Source: a virus
IMG/VR virus record: IMGVR_UViG_3300044609_000067
Span: 1 to 22,940 of that record
Length of the DNA stretch: 22,940 nucleotides
Strand: one strand, 5' to 3'
Both the position numbers and the translations under genes were made by a program. Below the pieces are notes generated by a model. It saw only the letters and a program-made list of their open reading frames with translations, searched no databases and was not told the DNA's origin. Positions 1 through 5,286 of this stretch are shown here, in pieces (the stretch's first letter is position 1; every line of letters starts with the position of its first letter).

Positions 1-720
1 TGGTTACCATATACTGAAACTATTTGTTCAGTAGACCCATCTGGTAGAGGTACAGACGAAACAGCAGCTTCTTTCCTATCCCAACGTAATGGTTTTATCT
101 ATCTTCATGAGATACGTGCTTATCAAGATGGTTATAGTGATGCTACACTACTAGACATCCTAAGGGGTTGTAAAAAGTATGGTGTCACTAAACTCCTAAT
201 TGAAACAAACTTTGGTGATGGTATTGTTGGTGAACTCTTTAAAAAACACCTACAACAAACTAAACAAGCTATTGACATTGAAGAAGTACGTGCTAATGTA
301 CGTAAAGAAGACAGAATTATTGATACCTTAGAACCTATCCTAAATCAACATAAACTTATTGTTAATAGAACAGTAGTTGAGTGGGATTTTAACTCCAATA
401 AAGACGCAGCACCTGAAACACGACTCTTATACATGTTATTCTATCAGATGAGTAGAATGTGTCGTGAAAAAGGTGCAGTAAGACATGATGATAGACTTGA
501 TAGCCTAGCTCAAGGTGTTAAATACTTTACAGATGCTCTTGCTATCTCTGCCTATGAAACTGTTAAACTACGTAAGCAAGAAGACTGGAATGATATGCAA
601 GAAGCTTGGTTAGATGACCCCCAAGCAGCTGCTAGTCATATGGCATTTGGATTCAATTTAGACCAACGTAAACAAGCAAGACAACTAGCTGGTAAAAGTT
701 CAGTCCCCACCTGGGTTTAA
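1..720 (+). CDS. terL: Terminase large subunit (TerL), C-terminal part
   Basis: Frame 1 is open from the first base to a TAA at 718-720, so the N-terminal ATPase half lies outside the window. The visible 239 residues are the RNase H-like nuclease domain that cuts concatemeric DNA during packaging. They open with SVDPSGRGTDE, matching the T7 gp19 nuclease motif DPSGRGKDE, and continue with the equivalents of ESNFGDG (here ETNFGDG) and KGAxxHDDRLD (here KGAVRHDDRLD), which carry metal-binding acidic residues. A late LLYMLFYQMSR segment also matches gp19. The gene is visibly more AT-rich in codon choice than the replication genes downstream. It is followed by a hairpin-rich intergenic stretch and then early-type genes, which places it at the right genome end in T7 order. 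The assignment is firm; only the missing 5' part is unknown. Confidence 0.95.
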   Translation, partial: WLPYTETICSVDPSGRGTDETAASFLSQRNGFIYLHEIRAYQDGYSDATLLDILRGCKKYGVTKLLIETNFGDGIVGELFKKHLQQTKQAIDIEEVRANVRKEDRIIDTLEPILNQHKLIVNRTVVEWDFNSNKDAAPETRLLYMLFYQMSRMCREKGAVRHDDRLDSLAQGVKYFTDALAISAYETVKLRKQEDWNDMQEAWLDDPQAAASHMAFGFNLDQRKQARQLAGKSSVPTWV

Positions 721-743
721 GGGCAAACCGCCCCGTATACAGG
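721..743 (+). promoter_or_regulatory. Candidate phage RNAP promoter, copy 1 (after TerL)
   Basis: This 23-nt element starts at the base after the TerL stop codon and recurs at 6192-6214 with one difference (C/T at the 11th base). It contains GGGCA, a CCCGTA core and an AGG at the end. As I recall the Syn5 RNA polymerase promoter, it has the same parts in the same order (GGGCA, CCCGTA, then a GGG start), though more tightly spaced. In T7, promoter phiOR lies in the same place, just after gene 19. GGGC and GCCC at 721-724 and 730-733 could also pair. Promoter function is inferred. Confidence 0.5.
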
Positions 744-769
744 AGAAGGGAGGGTGGACCCGACTCCTG
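740..769 (+). other. Small hairpin CAGGAG/CTCCTG
   Basis: CAGGAG at 740-745 is complementary to CTCCTG at 764-769, enclosing an 18-nt loop rich in G and C. It lies between the candidate promoter and the larger terminator-like hairpin. Its function is unknown, and it might form the 5' end of a transcript starting at the 721-743 element. Confidence 0.4.
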
Positions 770-772
770 CGG

Positions 773-820
773 GAGGAATAATCCAAGACAAACAAGTTGT
801 CTTGTCCTTATTCCTCTCTT
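773..820 (+). terminator. Strong two-part hairpin with pyrimidine tail after TerL
   Basis: GAGGAATAA (773-781) pairs with TTATTCCTC (808-816), and inside it CAAGACAA (784-791) pairs with TTGTCTTG (797-804) around a 5-nt loop. That gives 17 bp in two perfect helices with a small internal loop, followed by a T/C-rich tail (TCTTTCTTT). The geometry fits an intrinsic terminator for late transcription ending past TerL. An RNA-processing site is also possible. Confidence 0.7.
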
Positions 821-825
821 TCTTT

Positions 826-879
826 AATGAACAGTGAGGGAATAAAAGACCAAAGACAAACTCTCCCTCTTAGTTCATT
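826..879 (+). other. Second long hairpin downstream of TerL
   Basis: AATGAAC (826-832) pairs with GTTCATT (873-879), and GAGGGA (836-841) pairs with TCCCTC (864-869), separated by a symmetrical 3/3-nt internal loop. No T-run follows. With the terminator just upstream, two consecutive stable structures occupy the 721-965 gap. The rest of that gap (880-965) shows only a weak possible -10 hexamer, TATACT at 947-952. Confidence 0.45.
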
Positions 880-965
880 CATCTACTCTACTTACTGAAT
901 CTTGTGAGTACTGATTCTCCCAATTCTTCTGAATCCTGTCACTACTTATACTACTGTATGCAACA

Positions 966-1157
966 ATGAGTAGAACATATCGTAAGCAACCATTACGTAA
1001 TCAGTTCCGTCACCCACATACACATAACGAACGTAAGCAACAATGTGATACTTATAACGATACTCAATATACGGTAAGTACTAGGAATCGTTATATCCCT
1101 ACAGCATACGACGATATCACTGCTACATCCATCTACCAAAACGATTACCACCAATGA
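966..1157 (+). CDS. Small basic hypothetical protein (63 aa)
   Basis: This ATG ORF ends in TGA and overlaps the thyX start by 4 nt (ATGA), the arrangement used by many gene pairs here, which is the main reason to accept it. The product is polar, with many Arg, His, Asn, Gln, Thr and Tyr residues, no hydrophobic segment and no domain I recognise. The N-terminal half is basic (RTYRKQPLRNQFRHPHTHNERK). No clear Shine-Dalgarno sequence precedes it. It could be a translated leader coupled to thyX. Function unknown. Confidence 0.5.
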   Translation: MSRTYRKQPLRNQFRHPHTHNERKQQCDTYNDTQYTVSTRNRYIPTAYDDITATSIYQNDYHQ

Positions 1158-1786
1158 CAGTATCACTTATCCATTCCACCAAAGATGGTGATGACCTTAT
1201 TGCCTATATGGCACGTGTTTCTAACCCAGCTAATCAAAACACTAAAGATAGTGCTCGTTTAATTAGCTACCTTATTAAACATAACCACTGGTCACCGTTT
1301 GAAATGGTGAACATGTGTGTAGAAATTGAGACAACACGTAGTATTGCAGCACAGATCCTTAGGCATCGGAGCTTCTCCTTTCAGGAATTTAGTCAACGGT
1401 ATGCACAAGTAGTTGGTGAACCCGTCCTGCCTCAACTACGCAGGCAAGATACTAAGAACCGACAGAATAGCATTGATGATCTAGATAGCATGGAGGTTGC
1501 TTACTTACAACAACAGATTGTTGATCACTTTGATGAAGGTGTAGCACTGTATGGAAGATTGCTGGAAGCTGGGGTAGCCAAGGAATGTGCCCGTGAAGTG
1601 CTGCCATTAGCAACGCCTACTAAGCTTTATATGAATGGTACTCTGCGGTCCTGGATACACTATTGTAACCTTCGGTGTGGGAATGGTACACAACTGGAGC
1701 ACAAGCGTATTGCAGAGGCTTGTAGAGGTCTTATACAGCAGTCTTTTCCTAATACGTATGAGGCTGTGTTCTCTATTTCCGCATAG
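1154..1786 (+). CDS. thyX: Flavin-dependent thymidylate synthase ThyX
   Basis: ThyX methylates dUMP to dTMP using methylene-tetrahydrofolate, NADPH and FAD, supplying thymidine for phage DNA synthesis. The 210-residue length is normal for the family. The signature RHRSFSFQEFSQR (residues 70-82) fits the ThyX RHRx(7-8)SxR motif, and the preceding HNHWSPFE (around 43-50) fits the conserved HxSxxE region. The C-terminal part has LYMNGTLRSWIHYCNLR, the usual nucleotide-binding and active-site region, although the common AQxEIR is replaced by TQLEHKR. The start overlaps the upstream small ORF. thyX is known from cyanophages and fits with the ribonucleotide reductase and MazG genes in this window. 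Family assignment is secure; activity is inferred. Confidence 0.93.
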   Translation: MTVSLIHSTKDGDDLIAYMARVSNPANQNTKDSARLISYLIKHNHWSPFEMVNMCVEIETTRSIAAQILRHRSFSFQEFSQRYAQVVGEPVLPQLRRQDTKNRQNSIDDLDSMEVAYLQQQIVDHFDEGVALYGRLLEAGVAKECAREVLPLATPTKLYMNGTLRSWIHYCNLRCGNGTQLEHKRIAEACRGLIQQSFPNTYEAVFSISA

Positions 1787-1806
1787 CGAATAGGGGTCGT
1801 TAGTTT

Positions 1807-1834
1807 TTAACAGAAATTTCTCAAGCCTTATACT
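1807..1834 (+). promoter_or_regulatory. Sigma70-type promoter at the left edge of the non-coding region
   Basis: TTAACA (1807-1812; 5 of 6 to TTGACA) is followed after 16 bp by TATACT (1829-1834; 5 of 6 to TATAAT). Transcription would begin near 1841, exactly where the structured, gene-free stretch starts and 55 bp after the thyX stop. The -10 context CTTATACTAC occurs identically at 945-954. Reading by host RNA polymerase is inferred. Confidence 0.55.
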
Positions 1835-1876
1835 ACGCTGAGGCAGCGACGCAACCCCCCATAGGGGTGCCCCCGA

Positions 1877-2003
1877 ATGCACACGTACACACCTGCCCGC
1901 CACCCGCATGTACGCACGCACACGCGTGTATGCACGTGTCCAGCGCATCTGCATCACACACAGGTACGCAGGACATAGGCGTGCAGGCAGGCGCACACGC
2001 GCG
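1877..2003. repeat. Alternating purine/pyrimidine (Z-DNA-prone) cluster
   Basis: Bases 1905-1939 alternate pyrimidine and purine without a break for 35 nt, mainly CA, CG and TG steps, including the palindrome ACACGCGTGT (1920-1929). Shorter perfect runs flank it at 1877-1892 (16 nt) and 1991-2003 (13 nt). Composition is far more GC-rich than the neighbouring genes. Such tracts can adopt Z-DNA under negative supercoiling; whether this one does is unknown. Confidence 0.6.
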
Positions 2004-2596
2004 AGAGGCAGCAACAACTATGCGGCACCACGCATAACCACATCTGACACATCTGTCGACCCTTACTGAGAACACTATTGAGAACCCAGTGATACCAACC
2101 GATCTCAGCTAAACACTGTACCATAAGCAACCCTGATAACCACTGCAACAACAGGGATCAGGCTGTACTATGTGCCACTTGCTGTCACTGTCCACCGATC
2201 AGCGGTGCTAGGCTAAACCCATACTCTTCTTTGAATGTTGAGAGTTACTCGACTCTCCCTGTTAAGGGTGAGGAGAGTCTCGAAACTTCAACCAGAAGAG
2301 ATGAGAGACACCACCAACTGAATACGGCGAACCAGCCCTTGGCACTGTGCCACCTGGTGAACCGGCCACCACTCCTTGACAAGCCGCTCCAGCCATGCTA
2401 TGGTGAGAGCATCGAACCTCGAAAACCAAAGAGCCAAGGCTGAGTAGGACCACGGGTCACTGCCGCCACAACTGCCGAGCGGGTTCCGGTTGTGGGTTAG
2501 GGTACACTCCTTAGGTGCCAGCCGTGCCACGCCGAGAAGGGTGAGCACACCAACCGCAGACCCACATGCGGTATACAAGTTTGCTCATGGGTTACA

Positions 2597-2636
2597 TGCG
2601 TCTGTTATAGCGGTGAAAGCGATACGCTAAGACGCA
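2597..2636 (+). other. 3'-terminal stem-loop of the non-coding region
   Basis: TGCGTCT (2597-2603) pairs perfectly with AGACGCA (2630-2636), and TAGCG (2608-2612) with CGCTA (2625-2629), leaving a one-sided GTTA bulge and a 12-nt loop. A T-rich stretch (2648-2656) follows ten or so bases later, just before the next start codon. It could be the 3' end of the candidate RNA or a leader element of the next gene. Confidence 0.55.
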
Positions 2637-2658
2637 CCTATCCACTTGTCTTTTAATT

Positions 2659-2901
2659 ATGTTCAGCTTCAACGTTGTTGATCGCACTTCTTCTGCTGTT
2701 GATTGTCTGCTTGTTGATCCCATTCGTGGCACTGCATGTGTCATCTTCCAGAATGGGTATGCATACAGCTACATCAATGTGTCTCGTCGTGCTATCCTTA
2801 ACCTGCTTGCACAACCTAACATGTCGCTTGGATTCTGGGTTAACCAGAACCTTGTGAATGCAACCCGAGTGTATGAGAATCCTCTTCAGACTATCGGTTG
2901 A
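2659..2901 (+). CDS. Small KTSC-domain-like protein (80 aa)
   Basis: This is the first gene after the non-coding stretch. The sequence VDRTSSAVDCLLVD...ACVIFQNGYAYSYINVS with a later SLGFWVNQNL resembles the KTSC family pattern: a Ser-rich start, then a beta-strand ending in F-x-N-G-x-x-Y-x-Y-x-x-V, then a G-x-x-x-N segment. KTSC domains are short, occur alone in many phages and have no firm function. No signal peptide or membrane segment is evident. The start ATG is preceded by a T-rich leader without a clear ribosome binding site. The ORF itself is convincing because its codon use matches the neighbours; the family call is moderate. Confidence 0.7.
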   Translation: MFSFNVVDRTSSAVDCLLVDPIRGTACVIFQNGYAYSYINVSRRAILNLLAQPNMSLGFWVNQNLVNATRVYENPLQTIG

Positions 2902-2936
2902 TAGCTACACTTTTCCATCCTTTTAACTAACAACTT

Positions 2937-3107
2937 ATGCAATACCAAATCAACTACAATCGTGGTGGTAACACATCAATATGTGCCACTGAATATACCT
3001 ACGCTGACACGTATAGTGAGGCATGGGTAAAGGGTGACTGCATGGCTCAATATCCTGAGCAGGTATGTGATGTCTACCCTGTCAACAATGATGAGTATAA
3101 CTATTAA
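2937..3107 (+). CDS. Small hypothetical protein (56 aa)
   Basis: An ATG ORF of 56 codons lies 35 bp after the previous stop and ends TAA at 3105-3107. The product starts MQYQINYNRGG and is rich in Tyr and acidic residues (EYTYADTYSEAW, NNDEYNY), with two Cys and no hydrophobic segment. The spacing pattern AYADTYSEAW...KGDCMAQYPEQV resembles small cyanophage proteins of unknown role. No recognisable domain. Accepted for its compact fit between genes and coding-like composition. Confidence 0.55.
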   Translation: MQYQINYNRGGNTSICATEYTYADTYSEAWVKGDCMAQYPEQVCDVYPVNNDEYNY

Positions 3108-3108
3108 A

Positions 3109-3143
3109 TAACGTTCACACAATGTGATCACTAACGTTCACAC
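3109..3143. repeat. Pair of 12-bp direct repeats (TAACGTTCACAC)
   Basis: TAACGTTCACAC occurs at 3109-3120 and again at 3132-3143, a 23-bp centre spacing of about two helical turns. Each copy contains the palindrome AACGTT, and GTGATCAC (3124-3131) lies between them. The pair sits in the 121-bp gap before the 182-aa gene and resembles an operator. The binding protein, if any, is unknown. Confidence 0.5.
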
Positions 3144-3191
3144 TCATAACCTGATTGTTACACTTAGCCCTCCTAAATGTGTGGGTTTTCT

Positions 3192-3207
3192 GTAGCATTC
3201 TTGCTAC
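3192..3207 (+). other. Leader stem-loop GTAGCA/TGCTAC
   Basis: GTAGCA (3192-3197) and TGCTAC (3202-3207) form a perfect 6-bp stem around TTCT, ending 21 bp before the next start codon. No T-run follows, so a terminator is unlikely; an mRNA 5' stabiliser or processing site is more plausible. Confidence 0.4.
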
Positions 3208-3228
3208 GTTATCCTTTGTTAATGATTA

Positions 3229-3777
3229 ATGACTACTGCAACAATGCCTCTTGTTGGTGATGCTCTGCTTGCCCACATTGAGAAGTTTAAAGATGCATCT
3301 AAGACTGAACAATGCCTCACTGCTGGTTATGTAACCGACAAAGGTAAGCCTGCCTATGTTGCATTCTACACAGAAGTACTTAACTCTACACCTATTGTGA
3401 CTGACAAGAGCAAGGACGCAGCTGATGATGCTGAGTATGATGCGCTTGATGATGACAAGCGTGCTTTGTATGATGAGGTACATGATCGCTTCGGTGAGAA
3501 GTGGAATCATGAGCAGATCATGGAGTTTATTGATGAGTTGAGTGACATTGGCATTGATGGTGTAACACAACTTGATGAGTCTTATGTCTACATGAGTGAT
3601 GACTATCGTGCTGAGCGAGAGTTCGCTGAGCATTGGGTATGTGAGATCATGTGTGAAGCACCTGCTGATGTGATTGCAGCTGCTGTAGATTGGCAAGCTG
3701 TGTGGGATCATAACCTCAGGTATGATTTTAACGCCATTGGGTTTGATGGTGACATGTACTTTTTCTTCAACAACTGA
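3229..3777 (+). CDS. Acidic ArdA-like antirestriction protein (putative)
   Basis: A 182-residue, strongly acidic protein. The C-terminal half resembles ArdA: an aromatic and acidic run (DESYVYMSDDYRAEREFAEH) is followed by VDWQAVWDHNLRYDF and a terminal aromatic strand MYFFFNN, fitting the ArdA layout of F/Y-x-G-x-Y/F, an (I/V)D(W/Y) helix and a final YVF-type strand. ArdA proteins mimic DNA and block type I restriction enzymes. An early position and acidic charge fit such a role, comparable to T7 Ocr in timing. The first 50 residues (EKFKDASKTEQCLTAGYV...) are a separate part I do not recognise. The gene is secure; the ArdA call is tentative and an unrelated acidic early protein is possible. 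Confidence 0.6.
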   Translation: MTTATMPLVGDALLAHIEKFKDASKTEQCLTAGYVTDKGKPAYVAFYTEVLNSTPIVTDKSKDAADDAEYDALDDDKRALYDEVHDRFGEKWNHEQIMEFIDELSDIGIDGVTQLDESYVYMSDDYRAEREFAEHWVCEIMCEAPADVIAAAVDWQAVWDHNLRYDFNAIGFDGDMYFFFNN

Positions 3778-3947
3778 TGCAAGTTAACAAACAACGGCTA
3801 CTATCCAGCTGCATTGATGATGGTTTGGAGTCGGCAGTATATGCTATCGACGACATGCCATATCCTAAGATGCAGGAGTTTATCTTCAAAGCCAAAGAAC
3901 TCATCTGGCAAGAGATAGACGCCTACTTCATCTTCGACGATAACTGA
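3777..3947 (+). CDS. Small acidic hypothetical protein (56 aa)
   Basis: The start ATG overlaps the stop of the previous gene (TGATG, 3775-3779), so translation is probably coupled. The product begins MQVNKQRLLSSCIDDG, continues with a predicted helix (MQEFIFKAKELIWQEIDAYF) and ends FDDN. It is acidic and has no membrane segment or motif I know. Coupling to the ArdA-like gene suggests a shared early, host-takeover role, but this is inference from position only. Confidence 0.55.
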   Translation: MQVNKQRLLSSCIDDGLESAVYAIDDMPYPKMQEFIFKAKELIWQEIDAYFIFDDN

Positions 3948-3967
3948 TCACTTACCCACCATTGACA

Positions 3968-4225
3968 ATGTCTGTCTTCACACTAACCCGTTACTGCGAA
4001 TGTGGTAACACTGTTATCCTTGGTGTCTTTGACTCTATGGAGGCAGTGCTAGAACGTCTCCGTCTTATGGCTGCTAACACTGATCCTGGTGATGAGTATC
4101 GCATTGAATGCTTCCCTCTTCGTGACTATGAGACAGAGCTAGCGCAAACGGAGAGCACACTACGTAGTCGTGCTAAATGGGCAGCTAGGCAAGCCCGCTT
4201 TGATGAAATGATGGAGGACAACTGA
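3968..4225 (+). CDS. Small hypothetical protein (85 aa)
   Basis: I chose ATG 3968 over an in-frame TTG at 3962, which would add two residues. The N-terminal half (FTLTRYCECGN...FDSMEAVLERL) has a C-x-C pair followed by a short helix. The C-terminal third is charged and helical (LRSRAKWAARQARFDEMMEDN). No known domain. It ends in a TGATG overlap with the next gene, as expected for a compact early operon. Function unknown. Confidence 0.65.
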   Translation: MSVFTLTRYCECGNTVILGVFDSMEAVLERLRLMAANTDPGDEYRIECFPLRDYETELAQTESTLRSRAKWAARQARFDEMMEDN

Positions 4226-4413
4226 TGTTCAGTGAACACACCACTTCAGTGCGAGTTGATGTCTACCCCGATGAGTTCAAGCCTATCATGAAGGCATTGA
4301 AGTACGCCCTATGTTGCGATAGCAAGGATGCACTCTTTACTAGGGAGGAGGCAGACATGCTAGAATCCTTCCTTGATAACTTTGTCGACATTGCACTTAA
4401 CGAAGCTATCTGA
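4225..4413 (+). CDS. Small hypothetical protein (62 aa)
   Basis: It starts in a TGATG overlap with the preceding gene and stops 2 bp before the next ATG, so it sits tightly in the operon. The sequence has a beta-like start (TTSVRVDVYPDEF) and two predicted helices (KPIMKALKYAL, EEADMLESFLDNFVDIAL) with an acidic bias. No catalytic motif or membrane segment. Function unknown. Confidence 0.6.
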   Translation: MFSEHTTSVRVDVYPDEFKPIMKALKYALCCDSKDALFTREEADMLESFLDNFVDIALNEAI

Positions 4414-4415
4414 AC

Positions 4416-4685
4416 ATGAAACTTTCCACTAACTACAAGATCGAGACCAAAGTATCTCATGTGTCGTACTATAGTGGGGATGAATCACTCACTATCTATA
4501 GCGAAGATGATGAGATGCTTGAGGTCTATGGTGTAGACTTTGGTACGATCCTATGCTTCACACGTAACCTACTTGTGGTTGATGCTAAACGTCACACATT
4601 TACTAAGCATCAGATCGACTCGTTGCGTGAGATCAAAGACGCACTGACCAACTACCTTGGAGATAAAGATGAAGCTACCAAGTGA
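4416..4685 (+). CDS. Small hypothetical protein (89 aa)
   Basis: This ATG ORF begins 2 bp after the previous stop. The protein alternates polar beta-like segments (YKIETKVSHVSYYSGDES, LLVVDAKRHTF) and ends with a helix and charged tail (HQIDSLREIKDALTNYLGDKDEATK). No domain recognised. Its last 17 bases overlap the next ORF, whose ribosome binding site (GGAG, 4659-4662) lies within this gene. Function unknown. Confidence 0.6.
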   Translation: MKLSTNYKIETKVSHVSYYSGDESLTIYSEDDEMLEVYGVDFGTILCFTRNLLVVDAKRHTFTKHQIDSLREIKDALTNYLGDKDEATK

Positions 4686-4869
4686 TACTCTTGTGGGACA
4701 ATACCTACAGTATTTCACACTCATAATGGCTGCAAGTATCGCGTTTATGTATACTTGTGGTTATACTTTGGGTCTCTTTGTCCATTCACTGAACGATAAA
4801 TGTACACAACTCACAAAGGATTACGTGAATATGAGATCACCCTTTGTTCAGGTGTTTGGTATCTACTAG
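4669..4869 (+). CDS. Small single-pass membrane protein (66 aa)
   Basis: I chose ATG 4669 because GGAG lies 6 bp upstream; a TTG at 4657 is less likely. Residues 12-38 or so (YFTLIMAASIAFMYTCGYTL and onward) form a hydrophobic membrane span, followed by a polar tail with Lys and Asp. Position and size could fit a holin-like or membrane-targeting early protein, but there is no specific evidence. It overlaps the next ORF by 70 bp in another frame, which is unusual here, so one of the two might be shorter than annotated. Confidence 0.5.
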   Translation: MKLPSDTLVGQYLQYFTLIMAASIAFMYTCGYTLGLFVHSLNDKCTQLTKDYVNMRSPFVQVFGIY

Positions 4870-4964
4870 CACCTGACTCTGAGCAAGCTGCATGGAATGC
4901 TCTGGAGTTATCCAGCAAACGTAACGAGAAACTACTTAATGTGAGGCGTAGTGATGAGTGGTAA
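4800..4964 (+). CDS. Small hypothetical protein in overlapping frame (54 aa)
   Basis: ATG 4800 opens a 54-codon frame that ends TAA at 4962-4964. It overlaps the membrane-protein gene by 70 bp at its start and the next gene by 11 bp at its end. The non-overlapping central part (VWYLLAPDSEQAAWNALELS, then SSKRNEKLLNVRRSDEW) reads like a genuine soluble helical protein and fills what would otherwise be an 80-bp gap. Function unknown. Confidence 0.5.
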   Translation: MYTTHKGLREYEITLCSGVWYLLAPDSEQAAWNALELSSKRNEKLLNVRRSDEW

Positions 4965-5286
4965 AAAGAAACCTTACTATGACAACAACTGGCAAGAATA
5001 CAAAGATGCACCTGATGATTTGTTTGAGCGTCACACCTTCGAGGAGGTAATGCATTGGAAAGTAGGCGGTTGGGAGCTACCGAGTAGTGTGTGCTGTGTC
5101 ATCCGTGCTACTGACCTAGACACACATAAGGTAACTGAGTATGTGTACCGTAAACATTCGGCTGCACAACGTAAGGTCAACGAGTTAATCAACACACGCA
5201 ACGTAGAATTCGTTGTATGTGATCACGAGTCCATTCATTTCCTTTCACCTGCTGACATCTCTGACTATGACAATGATGACGCTTGA
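4954..5286 (+). CDS. Hypothetical protein (110 aa)
   Basis: Start ATG 4954 is preceded by GAGG (4942-4945 region); a GTG one codon earlier is possible. The protein starts basic (MSGKKKPYYDNN), has a central segment VCCVIRATDLDTHKVTEYVYRKHSAAQRKVNELI that reads as strand-strand-helix, and ends with an acidic tail DYDNDDA. No domain recognised. It overlaps the next tiny gene by 14 bp. Function unknown; probably part of the early block preceding the RNA polymerase. Confidence 0.65.
   Translation: MSGKKKPYYDNNWQEYKDAPDDLFERHTFEEVMHWKVGGWELPSSVCCVIRATDLDTHKVTEYVYRKHSAAQRKVNELINTRNVEFVVCDHESIHFLSPADISDYDNDDA

Larger units (their letters stand above)
1841..2645 (+). ncRNA. Candidate large structured non-coding RNA (about 800 nt)
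   Basis: The stretch lacks a credible gene but has many complementary arms. Main stems: TGCACGTGTCC (1931-1941) with GGACA (1971-1975) plus CGTGCA (1980-1985) across a 4-nt bulge; TATGCG/CGCATA (2019-2024/2031-2036); CCTGAT/ATCAGG (2132-2137/2157-2162); CACCG/CGGTG (2193-2197/2203-2207); GACTCTCC/GGAGAGTC (2251-2258/2272-2279) closed by GTTGA/TCAAC (2237-2241/2288-2292); AGCCCTTGGC/GCCAAGGCT with one bulge (2334-2343/2433-2441), enclosing TGGTG/CACCA (2355-2359/2367-2371); CCACAAC/GTTGTGG (2466-2472/2489-2495); ACCGCA/TGCGGT (2553-2558/2567-2572); TGCGTCT/AGACGCA plus TAGCG/CGCTA (2597-2636). A promoter at 1807-1834 would start a transcript here. Size and phage setting recall GOLLD and ROOL giant RNAs, but I cannot match a family by eye. 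A structured terminal repeat is the main alternative. Confidence 0.45.

Noticed and set aside
945-954. Second CTTATACTAC as a sigma70 promoter for the 63-aa gene
   Set aside because: No acceptable -35 hexamer at 16-18 bp upstream, and the leader would be only a few bases long.
1607-2151. Three overlapping minus-strand frames (136, 80 and 65 codons) across the thyX end and the alternating tract
   Set aside because: They run against an otherwise all-plus genome, overlap each other and thyX, and their Cys/Arg/His-rich products simply reflect the CA/CG-alternating DNA.
2237-2292. Hammerhead-like GAAAC next to a GAGAGTC helix
   Set aside because: The obligatory CUGAUGA core is missing within reach, so this is an ordinary stem-loop.
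2398-2425. T-arm-like GGTTCGATGC on the minus strand, considered as part of a tRNA
   Set aside because: The stem is only 3 bp and no acceptor, D or anticodon arms can be placed around it; no other tRNA pattern was found in the window.
2231-2578. Plus-strand 70-codon frame and minus-strand 63- and 96-codon frames in the structured region
   Set aside because: No ribosome binding site or recognisable family, mutual overlap, and the sequence is better explained by paired RNA arms (2237-2292, 2334-2441).
1861-2641. Possible end-to-end closing helix ATAGGGGTGC (1861-1870) with GCACCTAT (2634-2641)
   Set aside because: It needs a 2-nt bulge and competes with the better 2597-2636 stem, so it was not used as evidence.
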